DNA from: Pedobacter cryoconitis
Lineage (GTDB): Bacteria > Bacteroidota > Bacteroidia > Sphingobacteriales > Sphingobacteriaceae
Length of the DNA: 64,000 bases
Assembly (NCBI RefSeq): GCF_001590605.1
Contig: NZ_CP014504.1
Location: 5,332,001 to 5,396,000 of the forward strand
Direction of reading: 5' to 3'
Every line of letters starts with the position of its first letter. Position 1 is the first letter of the stretch. The position numbers and the translations under genes were made by a program. Of this stretch, positions 25,382 to 33,962 are shown piece after piece. The notes under the pieces were generated by a model that saw only the letters and a program-made list of their open reading frames with translations, was not told the DNA's origin and searched no databases.

Positions 25382-28225
25382 ATGATGACTTTTACAAAAA
25401 ATCTCCTGCTGATTGCATTCCTCCTGATCAGTTTTTCTTCGTATGCCCAGTTAAAAAACGGCTCCGTTAGCGGAAAGGTCGTTAATGCAAAAGACCGTTT
25501 ACCCGTAGACTATGCTTCGGTAGCAGTCAAAAGTCTTAAAGATTCAAGTGTTGCGGGTGTGATCAATACAGAAGCCGATGGCTCTTTTGCACTCAAAGGA
25601 CTTGCTCCGGGGCTTTACAGGCTTACAGTGGCCTATCTCGGTTTAAATAATGTCAATAAAGAATTTACGGTATCTGCTGCAACGCCATCAATCAATTTAG
25701 GCACGCTGGCGATGGAGAATACCGGGCTGAATTTAAATACAGTAGTGATTAAAGGAGTAGTTACTCCGGTAGTGGTTAAAACTGATACAGTAGAGTACAG
25801 TGCTGGTGCTTATAAGGTAAGAGAAAATGCTGTAGTAGAAGATGTACTGAAGAAACTGCCTGGTGTTGATGTGGCTAAGGATGGGTCTATAAAGGCTCAG
25901 GGAGAAACGGTAACACGTGTTCGTGTGGATGGTAAAGATTTCTTCGGAAATGATCCTTTGTTGGCTACAAAGAATTTACCGGCTGATATGATTGATAAGA
26001 TCCAGGTGATTGATTTGCTTTCGGATCAGGCCCAGTTTACTGGTGTGGATGATGGGAACAGGGAAAAGATTATTAATATCACGACCAAGAAAGATAAGAA
26101 GAATGGTTATTTCGGAAATTCAAGTGTTGGTTACGGTACAGATGACCGTTATGATGTGAATCTGAATGTCAATAAGTTTAATAAGGAGCAACAGTTTTCT
26201 GTGATCGGTCAGTTTAACAATGTCAACAAACAGAACTTTGGTGGCGGTGGCGGCCTGGGTAATGGTGGCGGCGGCGGCGGTGGTGGTGGCGGTGGCCGTT
26301 TTAGTGCGGCATCAGGTGCTCCACCGCAAGGGATTACCAATACCAATGCTTTCGGTATTAACTTTGCCGATGTTTATACAGACCAGACTAAAATTACCGC
26401 TAGTTATTTCTTCAATAAGACTTCTTTGTTCAATGAGCAGACCAGTTTGAGGGAAAACTTGTTGGGCGATAGCAGAACTCTTTTTAATCAGGATCTGACA
26501 AGCAATACGGAGAGTAAAAATCACCGTTTCAACTTCTTAATTGATACTAAGATTGACTCAACGATGTCTATTCGTGTACAGCCAAATATTTCTTATACGG
26601 AAACGGGGTTGGCTCAGAATACCAATTATGTGAATACTTATGATAAGTATCAGACGGTGGGTACACAGGGGTATAATACCAATTCTACTTCGCCGGTAAT
26701 CGGCAATAATATTCTCTTAAGGAAGAAATTTGCTAAAAAGGGACGTACTTTATCTTTAAATATCAATACAAGTATCAATGATAATGATTCTAAAATCTAT
26801 AATGATATTAGCAATGTAACTACGCAAGGTGATTCGGTAAGCAATTCGGTAATTAACCAGCTGAACAACCAGAATTCGCATTCCATTTCGAATACTTCAA
26901 GATTGGTTTATACAGAGCCAATTTCCAAAACGCTGAACCTGGAGCTGAACTATCAGAATACTTATAGTTTTAACAATAGTGAGCGTTTCAATTATAACTT
27001 TAACCCGATAACTTCTCAGTATGATATACCTGATCTGACTTATACCAATACTTATGAAAATAAGACGCTGACGAATGCGGTTGGGGCAAGTTTGAATAAG
27101 AATACGGAGAAGTTAAATTGGAATATAGGGGTCGGCGTACAGAATACGGACAGAAGAAATGACAACCTGACAACTGGTAATGTGATCACTCAGAATTTTT
27201 ATAATATCGTTCCTACAGCACAGTTGCGTTATAAATTCAGCAAGAGCAAAAGGTTAGTGATCAGGTACCGTGGAAATACGCAACAGCCTTCAATTAATCA
27301 GATTCAGCCTATTCCTGACAATACCAATGCGCAGAGTATTCCGATTGGTAATCCTGGCTTGAAACCTTCTTTCACGAATAATCTGACTGTGTTGTATAAT
27401 AATTTCGACTTCGCGAAGTTTCGTTCATTGTTCATCTTTGCAAACATCAGCCAGACTTTTAATGCTTTTGGAAATGATAGCAGGTTAATTGATGCGCCAA
27501 ATGATCCTAATTTTGGAAAGCTTGCGGTTGTTCCTGTAAATGTGAATGGGGTTTATCAGGGTACTTTAGGTTCTTCACTGGGTTTGCCTATTATCAAGGA
27601 GAATAAACTGAATTTGAATATAGATTTAGGTGGTACTTATGCCAGAGGGGTCAATTTCACGAATTCTCTGCAAAATGTGACGAATGATCTTTCGATCACC
27701 AATAAATACAGGTTAGTTTCTTCTATGGATAAACTGGATCTGACTGCAAGTGTGGCAGGGTCAATTAACCGTGCTACTTATTCTGCTCAGTCAGCGGCAA
27801 ATACTACTTATTATACCCTGAATCCGGCCATTGATGTGAGTTATATGTTCCCTGGAAATATCCGTCTTGCTGTAAATGTGGATTATTTCCAGAATACGGG
27901 AAGAGGGCCGGAGTACAATACAAACTTCACGATCATGAATGGGTATATCAGTAAACAGTTTTTCAAGAACAGGGGAACGTTTAAGGTTGCTGTGAATGAT
28001 GCGCTGAATCAGAATCAGGGGATTTCAAGAACTTCAAGTAATAACACGATTACAGATTTAAGGTATAATGTGTTGAAAAGATATTATATGTTCTCGTTTA
28101 CTTATTCTTTAAGCAGAATGGGTGGCAAGACTATGCAGAATGATGTGCCAATGCCGGGTATGGGTGGTGGTGGTCGCAGTGGTGGTTTTGGTGGGGGTGG
28201 TGGAAGAAGAGGTGGGGATATGTAA
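25382..28225 (+). CDS. TonB-dependent-receptor-like outer-membrane beta-barrel protein
   Basis: A 947-aa outer-membrane protein with a signal peptide (ending SSYAQ), a CarboxypepD_reg-like domain (SVSGKVVNAKDRLPVDYASVAVKS..., about residues 28-110), a plug-like region (ENAVVEDVLKKLPGVDVAKDGSI...RVDGKDFFGNDP, about 150-230), and a C-terminal barrel of the OMP_b-brl_3 type. Two Gly-rich runs stand out: about residues 286-308, at the plug-to-barrel region, and the C-terminal tail (GMGGGGRSGGFGGGGGRRGG). Substrate is unknown and no SusD-like partner is adjacent. A terminator-like structured element follows the stop. Confidence 0.85.
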   Translation: MMTFTKNLLLIAFLLISFSSYAQLKNGSVSGKVVNAKDRLPVDYASVAVKSLKDSSVAGVINTEADGSFALKGLAPGLYRLTVAYLGLNNVNKEFTVSAATPSINLGTLAMENTGLNLNTVVIKGVVTPVVVKTDTVEYSAGAYKVRENAVVEDVLKKLPGVDVAKDGSIKAQGETVTRVRVDGKDFFGNDPLLATKNLPADMIDKIQVIDLLSDQAQFTGVDDGNREKIINITTKKDKKNGYFGNSSVGYGTDDRYDVNLNVNKFNKEQQFSVIGQFNNVNKQNFGGGGGLGNGGGGGGGGGGGRFSAASGAPPQGITNTNAFGINFADVYTDQTKITASYFFNKTSLFNEQTSLRENLLGDSRTLFNQDLTSNTESKNHRFNFLIDTKIDSTMSIRVQPNISYTETGLAQNTNYVNTYDKYQTVGTQGYNTNSTSPVIGNNILLRKKFAKKGRTLSLNINTSINDNDSKIYNDISNVTTQGDSVSNSVINQLNNQNSHSISNTSRLVYTEPISKTLNLELNYQNTYSFNNSERFNYNFNPITSQYDIPDLTYTNTYENKTLTNAVGASLNKNTEKLNWNIGVGVQNTDRRNDNLTTGNVITQNFYNIVPTAQLRYKFSKSKRLVIRYRGNTQQPSINQIQPIPDNTNAQSIPIGNPGLKPSFTNNLTVLYNNFDFAKFRSLFIFANISQTFNAFGNDSRLIDAPNDPNFGKLAVVPVNVNGVYQGTLGSSLGLPIIKENKLNLNIDLGGTYARGVNFTNSLQNVTNDLSITNKYRLVSSMDKLDLTASVAGSINRATYSAQSAANTTYYTLNPAIDVSYMFPGNIRLAVNVDYFQNTGRGPEYNTNFTIMNGYISKQFFKNRGTFKVAVNDALNQNQGISRTSSNNTITDLRYNVLKRYYMFSFTYSLSRMGGKTMQNDVPMPGMGGGGRSGGFGGGGGRRGGDM

Positions 28226-28228
28226 TAT

Positions 28229-28301
28229 AAAAAAAACAACCCTGCTATGTTCGGCCGACATTAGAAATGAATGTCCTCACATTAGCAGGTTTGTTTTTTT
28301 T
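28229..28301. terminator. Structured element copy A (terminator-like, conserved core)
   Basis: Outer stem: 28229-28246 pairs with 28284-28301 (A-rich with acaa, closing on poly-T). The 37-nt core (28247-28283) contains an inner hairpin, gacatt/aatgtc (28257-28275). Read on the minus strand the core runs aatgtgagg-cattc...aatgtcg-ccgaacat and closely matches the core of copy B at 31452-31507, although the outer stems differ. It probably terminates the upstream barrel gene, and perhaps does more. Confidence 0.75.
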
Positions 28302-28569
28302 AATTCCAATCCTTAATGGGGATTTAATGGATTGCTTCACAGATGTTGGTTTATTGGATGGGTAAATAGGGTTGACTGCTTGCAGGATTGCTACGATAGA
28401 TAATAATTGATAGGTGATACTTTTTTAATAATTTATTGACGTGTGATAGCGCTATTTGCAGGATTATAATTGGGGATTTACTACGTAAGTGTTCAGCTAA
28501 AACAATTTATTTAATGAACTGACAATATTCTGCGCTAAAAGCTATTATTTAGACTGATTTAAAATAATT
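28302..28569. other. Non-coding spacer before the siderophore receptor gene
   Basis: AT-rich with no gene. The short word ttgcaggatt occurs twice. Close to the promoter an AT-rich dyad (attattta at 28544-28551 and taaaataat at 28560-28568) abuts the -33 box and is a candidate operator, for instance for an iron regulator. No consensus Fur box is recognised with confidence. Confidence 0.4.
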
Positions 28570-28600
28570 TTGAATACTTGGTAAAATTGCACTTACTTTG
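28570..28600 (+). promoter_or_regulatory. Promoter for the siderophore receptor gene
   Basis: TTG (28570-28572), then 21 bp, then TACTTTG (28594-28600), a close match to the Bacteroidota -33/-7 pair. The start codon lies 33 bp downstream. Confidence 0.6.
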
Positions 28601-28633
28601 CGCCAAAATTATATATAATCAATCTAAATAATT

Positions 28634-31057
28634 ATGGTAAAACAATTACTTTCATTAATTTTCATCTTATTTTTAAGTACTAGCCTTTACGCGCAGCATA
28701 CTGGAAACATCAAAGGTAGAATCACTACTTCGGATGGAACTGTGGCCGATGGGGTAACTGTAAAATTAAAGGGTACTACTTTTGGTGCAATTACTGAAGA
28801 GAATGGTTCTTATTCAATCAGGAAAGTACCAGCAGGGCAATATACGCTTGTTGTTTCTGCTATTGGCCTATATCCTAAAGAAAAACAAATTACAGTGACT
28901 AAGGAAACTGTAATCGCTGACTTCTCTTTGAATGAGAACAAGTCACAGTTGAAGGATGTTCAGATTTCTACCAATAAAAAATATAAAGTAGAAAAGGTCT
29001 CTTCTTCTTTACGTTTACAAACAAAGTTATTAGAGTTACCTCAAAATATTAAAGTTGTTACCAGTCAGCTGATGGCAGACCAAATGGCTTTTGATATTGT
29101 TGACGGTGTAACCAGAAACGTAAGTGGTGCCGTAAGGGTTGGCCACTGGGATGCGCAGTATGCAAACATTTATATGCGTGGTTTCTCTATTCCGGGATTC
29201 CGTAATGGGATGAATTTAAAAACCCCATGGGGCCCGCTTGCAGATGATGCAGCTACAATTGACCGGATTGAATTCGTGAAGGGCCCTGCCGGTTTTATGA
29301 TGGCAAATGGTGAGCCGGGTGGTCTTTACAATATCGTTACTAAAAAACCTACGGGTACGAATCAAAGTTCTGTTAGCCTGAGTGCTGGTGGATATAACCT
29401 TGCACGTGCTGCGGTAGATTTGGATACCAAGCTTTCTGCTGATGGTAAATTGTTGTTTCGCTTAAACGTAGCTGCGCAAACTAAAGGCAGTTTCAATAAG
29501 TTCAACTACAATGATAAGTATGTAATTGCACCTGTAATCAGCTATCAGATTGATAGCAATACCAAAGTTACTGCTGAATATACACACCAGCATGTAGAGG
29601 CATTAGCATTGGGTAACTACGGATTCTCTCCGAAAGGATTTGGTGATACCGATCCTGGCTTCTTTGTTGGAGATCCTTCATTAGATCCGAATAAGCTGAA
29701 TGACCATAACGTTACCCTTTATTTAAATCATAAATTCAATAAAGACTGGACATTTAACGCACAGGCAGCCTACCTGAATTACTCCTTATTAGGAGGTACA
29801 CCATGGCCATCTACGATCGCTGCTAACGGTGATATGAGAAGAGGCTTAAGCATCAGTGAAGAATTAGCAATCAATAAAAATATCCAGTTAAGCTTACAAG
29901 GCCAGTTCAAAACAGGTGAAGTTGTACACACAGTTTTAGGTGGTATTGATATGGGTAACTTAAAAACCTGGGGTGACTTTTCGAGTGTTTCACAACCAGA
30001 TCTTCAGTTGGCTGGTAATGCTACTTTTAATATTTACAATCCTGTTTATGGGATTCCAACTGCTAACATTCCATTATTTGACAGGTCAAGAAGTATTCAG
30101 GTAAGATCGGGTGCAAATACTTATGCAACCAATTCAACTTATACCGGAGCCTATTTACAAGATGAATTGCGTTTCCTGGATGAGAAATTGCGTTTGACAT
30201 TAGCAGGCCGTTTTACCCATGCAGAAACAGTTGGTAAAACCAATGCGACACAAATGTCAGACAATGCCTTTACCCCGAGAGTGGGCTTAAGTTATTCCAT
30301 CACTAAAGATTTCTCTGCTTATACCTTATACGACCAAAGCTTTATCCCTCAATCTCAAGCTTCGAGATCAGCAACCGGAGACGTCTTTAAACCCGTAACA
30401 GGTAATAATATTGAATTTGGATTGAAAAAAGACTGGTTTGGCGGAAAATGGAACTCCACATTCTCTATGTATAAAATCACAAAGAAAAATGTCTTAACTC
30501 CTGACCCGGCATACCCTCTTGGAGATCCAAATAACTTCATGGTACAATTAGGTGAAGTTCAATCTAAAGGTATTGAATTTGACTTAGTAGGAGAAGTAGC
30601 AGAAGGCTTAAACTTAACCCTGAACTATGCTTACACAGATCCAAAAGTAACCAGAGATGAGAACAAAGATCCGGCAAGAAATGCTACTGGAACTTACCTG
30701 GCGAATACAGCTAAGCACATTACTAACGGATGGTTATCATACCGATACAGAAATGCAAACTCGATATTTGACGGAATTGGATTCTCAGGTGGTTACCAAA
30801 TGCTATTAAACCGTTACGCAGGATCAGGACCTACTCAAACCCCATTTGCAGATTATATCCGTTTCGATGCAGGTATATCTTACGTAAAAGGTAAATTCTC
30901 CATCACAGGTTTAGTAAGTAACTTGTTGGATAAAAAACTATTCACTCAAGGTTCTTATACTAAACTAGCAAAAGAAACAGCGACATCAGTTTCTTATTAC
31001 ACTTACATTTATGAAGTACCTAGAAACGGAAGAATCAGTGTTAAATACAACTTCTAA
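28634..31057 (+). CDS. TonB-dependent siderophore receptor
   Basis: An 807-aa outer-membrane receptor that would import ferric siderophores using TonB energy. Order: signal peptide (ending LYAQ), CarboxypepD_reg-like domain (GNIKGRITTSDGTVADGVTVKLKGT..., about 22-105), plug (LPQNIKVVTSQLMADQ...NIYMRGFSIPGFRNGM...IEFVKGPAGFMMANGEPGGLYNIVTKKP, about 130-240), and a 22-strand type barrel ending NGRISVKYNF with the terminal Phe typical of barrels. The NIVTKKP and GEPGG motifs are characteristic of FhuE/FoxA/FpvA-type receptors. feoAB lies downstream, supporting an iron role. The ligand is unknown. Confidence 0.9.
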   Translation: MVKQLLSLIFILFLSTSLYAQHTGNIKGRITTSDGTVADGVTVKLKGTTFGAITEENGSYSIRKVPAGQYTLVVSAIGLYPKEKQITVTKETVIADFSLNENKSQLKDVQISTNKKYKVEKVSSSLRLQTKLLELPQNIKVVTSQLMADQMAFDIVDGVTRNVSGAVRVGHWDAQYANIYMRGFSIPGFRNGMNLKTPWGPLADDAATIDRIEFVKGPAGFMMANGEPGGLYNIVTKKPTGTNQSSVSLSAGGYNLARAAVDLDTKLSADGKLLFRLNVAAQTKGSFNKFNYNDKYVIAPVISYQIDSNTKVTAEYTHQHVEALALGNYGFSPKGFGDTDPGFFVGDPSLDPNKLNDHNVTLYLNHKFNKDWTFNAQAAYLNYSLLGGTPWPSTIAANGDMRRGLSISEELAINKNIQLSLQGQFKTGEVVHTVLGGIDMGNLKTWGDFSSVSQPDLQLAGNATFNIYNPVYGIPTANIPLFDRSRSIQVRSGANTYATNSTYTGAYLQDELRFLDEKLRLTLAGRFTHAETVGKTNATQMSDNAFTPRVGLSYSITKDFSAYTLYDQSFIPQSQASRSATGDVFKPVTGNNIEFGLKKDWFGGKWNSTFSMYKITKKNVLTPDPAYPLGDPNNFMVQLGEVQSKGIEFDLVGEVAEGLNLTLNYAYTDPKVTRDENKDPARNATGTYLANTAKHITNGWLSYRYRNANSIFDGIGFSGGYQMLLNRYAGSGPTQTPFADYIRFDAGISYVKGKFSITGLVSNLLDKKLFTQGSYTKLAKETATSVSYYTYIYEVPRNGRISVKYNF

Positions 31058-31080
31058 TACTGAATAAATATTAAACAAAT

Positions 31081-31120
31081 AATAACCTCAGGTGTCAATA
31101 AACAAGCACCTGAGGTTATT
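31081..31120 (+). terminator. Hairpin after the siderophore receptor gene
   Basis: Perfect 14-bp arms (31081-31094 and 31107-31120) around a 12-nt loop, 24 bp after the stop codon. No T-run follows, so it may stabilise the 3' end rather than terminate. The right arm lies inside the first unit of the tandem repeat array. Confidence 0.6.
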
Positions 31121-31350
31121 AACAAATAACAATCTTAAGGGGCTCCCAATAAGCACTTGAGGCTATTAACAAATAACAATCCTTAGCGTTTCTTCAATAA
31201 ACACCTAAGACTACTAACAAATAACAATTCTTAGCGCGTCATCCAATAAATACCTAAGGTTTCTGACAATAACAATCCTTAGGGCGCCAACAAACAAGCA
31301 ATCCTTAAAGCATCATCAAATAACAATCCTTAACGCGTCAACAAGTAAAG
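31096..31350. repeat. Degenerate tandem repeat, unit about 48-51 bp
   Basis: Units start at 31096, 31147, 31195 and 31244, giving lengths of 51, 48 and 49 bp, followed by two or three shortened units to about 31350. Each long unit runs caataa-cacctgagg-, then aacaaataacaatcctta, then g-gcgtc. The copies differ by substitutions and deletions; none are identical. No open frame spans the array. From 31350 to 31434 nothing is recognised. Confidence 0.75.
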
Positions 31351-31434
31351 CGCCGACAAAGGCGTTAACCGCCATCCATAATTAAATTCCAAATAAATCC
31401 ACTCGTATAAAACACTTCTCCATTGTGGATTGGA

Positions 31435-31525
31435 TAAAAACAAAGATACTTAATGTGAGGGCATTCGTTCCGAGCCCCTTCAGGCGACGGCAATGTCGCC
31501 CGAACATAAGTATCCTTTGTTTTTA
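31435..31525. other. Structured element copy B (conserved core upstream of feoA)
   Basis: Outer stem: 31435-31451 pairs with 31508-31525 (one bulge). The 56-nt core (31452-31507) runs aatgtgagg-cattc-tt, then a GC-rich insert, then aatgtcg-ccgaacat. It shares both core flanks with copy A (28229-28301, opposite strand), while the stem sequence differs yet still pairs. It lies 79 bp before the feoA start and ends about 32 bp before the promoter -33 box. Confidence 0.75.
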
Positions 31526-31557
31526 TGTATTAATGGTGTCACAACGAGGGTCTTTAT

Positions 31558-31587
31558 TTGGATTTATTATTGATAAAGGGTACATTG
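31558..31587 (+). promoter_or_regulatory. Promoter for feoAB
   Basis: TTG (31558-31560), 20-bp spacer, TACATTG (31581-31587), 16 bp before the feoA ATG at 31604. Both boxes and the spacing fit the Bacteroidota consensus. Confidence 0.65.
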
Positions 31588-31603
31588 CGGGCTAATTAAA
31601 TAT

Positions 31604-31819
31604 ATGAAACTTTCGCAGTTAAATCCAGGAGAACGTGGCACTATTGTAGCCTTTACAGATTTAGAAATGTCAGTAAAACTAATGGAAATGGGCTGTTTGC
31701 CTGGAGAAGTTGTGGAAGTTGAACGTTTTGCACCACTAGGTGACCCCATGGCAATACGCGTTGCCGGATACCAATTATGTTTACGTAAAAACGAAGCTTC
31801 TGTTATTATAATTTCTTAG
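31604..31819 (+). CDS. feoA: Ferrous iron transport protein A
   Basis: A small SH3-like cytosolic protein (71 aa) that supports FeoB. The sequence MKLSQLNPGERGTIVAFTDLEMSVKLMEMGCLPGEVVEVERFAPLGDPMAIRVAGYQLCLRKNEASVIII follows the family closely, with the L-x-E-M-G-x-x-P-G core and the G-D-P-x-x-x-x-x-x-G-Y strand. The feoB start is 7 bp after its stop, so both form one transcript. Confidence 0.95.
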   Translation: MKLSQLNPGERGTIVAFTDLEMSVKLMEMGCLPGEVVEVERFAPLGDPMAIRVAGYQLCLRKNEASVIIIS

Positions 31820-31826
31820 ATCTATC

Positions 31827-33944
31827 TTGGCTACTACACTGAAAATTGCGTTAGTTGGTAATCCGAATACAGGAAAATCAACACTATTTAACTTACTAAC
31901 CGGATTGAACCAGAAGATCGGTAACTTCCCCGGTATCACTGTTGATAAGAAAACTGGTTTCTGCAAACTCTCCGCCACACAACAGGCCGAAATAATCGAT
32001 CTGCCAGGAACCTACAGCTTATATCCAAAAAGCAGAGACGAAAGTATCGTATTTCAAGTATTAGCCGATAAAAAAAACTCAAGCCATCCAGACCTCATTG
32101 TATTGGTCGCCGACGCAACTAACCTGCGCAGGAACCTGCTCCTTTACTCACAAGTAGCAGACTTACGTATTCCAGTCGTACTCGCACTGAATATGACTGA
32201 CATGGCTACCAAAGAAGGCATCAATGTCAATATTGATGAACTCTCTTCACGCCTCGGCATCCAGGTTGTTGCCATCTCTGCCAGAAGTAAAACAGGCCTT
32301 GACGCACTAAAACAAGCTATTGCCAATACCACTGCTATCCCTACACAAGTAGACGGAACTGACGTTAATGTACTGGCTCCAGCCGCTATTAATGAAAGCA
32401 AAACCCTCCTTGATACCGATAACGACTACTTTGCACTGCAAATTCTGCATCAGCACGAGCATCTTGAAATCTATACCGCTCAGCAACATTCGCAATTCGA
32501 GCAAATTAAAAAAGCACACGAATTCGAATCCTCCAAACTACAGGCAGCAGAAACCATTGCCCGTTACAGATACTTAAGTACCATATTATCCGGCGTTATC
32601 GAAGATACCGGCGCCTCCAAAAAATTTGCATTCAGTGATAAAATAGACTCGGTTCTGACCAACCGTTTCTGGGGATTCTTCATCTTCCTGTTTATCCTGT
32701 TCTTTATTTTTAATGCGATCTTTTCATGGTCTGCCTATCCAATGAGCCTCATTGAAGGTGCCTTTGGCTGGATTGCGAAAACAGGACACGAATACCTTCC
32801 CGACGGAGTATTAACCAACCTTCTTTTAGACGGGGTAGTTGCCGGACTAGGCGGGATTATTGTATTTATCCCTCAGATTGCCATTCTGTTTGCACTGATT
32901 TCCATCCTGGAAGATACCGGCTATATGGCCAGGGTAACCTTTATGATGGATAAGATCATGCGAAAGTTTGGAATGAGCGGGAAGTCAGTCGTACCGATGA
33001 TCGGTAGTTTCGCCTGTGCCGTTCCCTCTATTATGAGTGCACGGAATATTGAAAACTGGAAAGACAGGATCATTACTATTATGGTTTCCCCCTTAGTCAG
33101 CTGCTCAGCAAGGCTTCCGGTTTATACCTTACTTATCTCCCTGATTATTCCTGACACCAAACTACTTGGCTTTATCAGTATGCAGGCACTGGCCCTGATG
33201 GGCATGTACCTGATCAGCATCATTGCTGCGGTTACCGTAGCTTTCGTGATGAAATTTATGATTAAGGCAACAGAAAAATCTTACTTTATTATGGAGCTGC
33301 CTGTTTACAGAATGCCAAGATGGAGTAACGTCCTGTTCACCATGTATGAAAAATCTAAAACCTTCGTATTTGAAGCAGGTAAGGTGATTATTGCAATATC
33401 TATAGTCTTATGGGTGATGGCAACCTACGGCCCCTCAGAGAAATTCGAGCAGATAGAAACGAAATACGCTAAAATAGAAATGCAAAAAGACAGTGTACAG
33501 ATCAGTACGCTCGAAAGAGATAAATCAGCTGAAAAGCTGGAAAACTCTTACGCAGGGATTCTGGGCAGAAGTATTGAACCAGTTATTAAACCTTTGGGAT
33601 TTGACTGGAAGATTGGTATTGCACTGATTACCTCATTCGCTGCCCGCGAAGCCTTTGTAGGCACGATGGCTACGATTTATAGTGTTGATAACGGAGAAGA
33701 AAACCCAGGTACTATACGGGATAAAATGAGAGAGGCGAGAAATCCGGAAACCGGGTTGCCAGTCTTTACCTTTGCCACCGGATTTGCCCTGATGCTGTTT
33801 TACGCTTTCGCCATGCAATGTATGAGTACTGTCGCAGTTGTTTACCGCGAAACGAAATCGTGGAAATGGCCGTTGATCCAAACCGTATATATGACCGCTA
33901 TGGCCTATGTAGCCAGTTTAATCGCTTATCAGTTTTTGAAGTAA
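31827..33944 (+). CDS. feoB: Ferrous iron transporter B
   Basis: An inner-membrane Fe(II) transporter of 705 aa. The N-terminal G domain has P-loop GNPNTGKS (residues 11-18), switch region NFPGITVDKK, DLPGTYSL (G3) and NMTD (G4). A helical GDI-like spacer follows, then two Gate/Nucleoside-recognition membrane halves (from about residue 280) with SFACAVPSIMSAR, SPLVSCSARLPVY and FAAREAFVGTMATIYSV. A charged segment of about 50 residues sits in the C-terminal half before the last helices. Translation starts at TTG 31827 (ATTLKIALVGNPN). It completes the iron-uptake block. Confidence 0.96.
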   Translation: MATTLKIALVGNPNTGKSTLFNLLTGLNQKIGNFPGITVDKKTGFCKLSATQQAEIIDLPGTYSLYPKSRDESIVFQVLADKKNSSHPDLIVLVADATNLRRNLLLYSQVADLRIPVVLALNMTDMATKEGINVNIDELSSRLGIQVVAISARSKTGLDALKQAIANTTAIPTQVDGTDVNVLAPAAINESKTLLDTDNDYFALQILHQHEHLEIYTAQQHSQFEQIKKAHEFESSKLQAAETIARYRYLSTILSGVIEDTGASKKFAFSDKIDSVLTNRFWGFFIFLFILFFIFNAIFSWSAYPMSLIEGAFGWIAKTGHEYLPDGVLTNLLLDGVVAGLGGIIVFIPQIAILFALISILEDTGYMARVTFMMDKIMRKFGMSGKSVVPMIGSFACAVPSIMSARNIENWKDRIITIMVSPLVSCSARLPVYTLLISLIIPDTKLLGFISMQALALMGMYLISIIAAVTVAFVMKFMIKATEKSYFIMELPVYRMPRWSNVLFTMYEKSKTFVFEAGKVIIAISIVLWVMATYGPSEKFEQIETKYAKIEMQKDSVQISTLERDKSAEKLENSYAGILGRSIEPVIKPLGFDWKIGIALITSFAAREAFVGTMATIYSVDNGEENPGTIRDKMREARNPETGLPVFTFATGFALMLFYAFAMQCMSTVAVVYRETKSWKWPLIQTVYMTAMAYVASLIAYQFLK

Positions 33945-33962
33945 ATTCTTTATCTTAGGGCT

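Noticed and set aside
28321..28365. Tiny frame starting at an ATG near 28327 (12 codons)
   Set aside because: Too short, no signal, no amino acid bias and no terminator directly after it, so it does not look like a leader peptide.
31096..31350. CRISPR array
   Set aside because: Units are degenerate and contiguous, no identical repeats alternate with unique spacers, and no cas gene is near.
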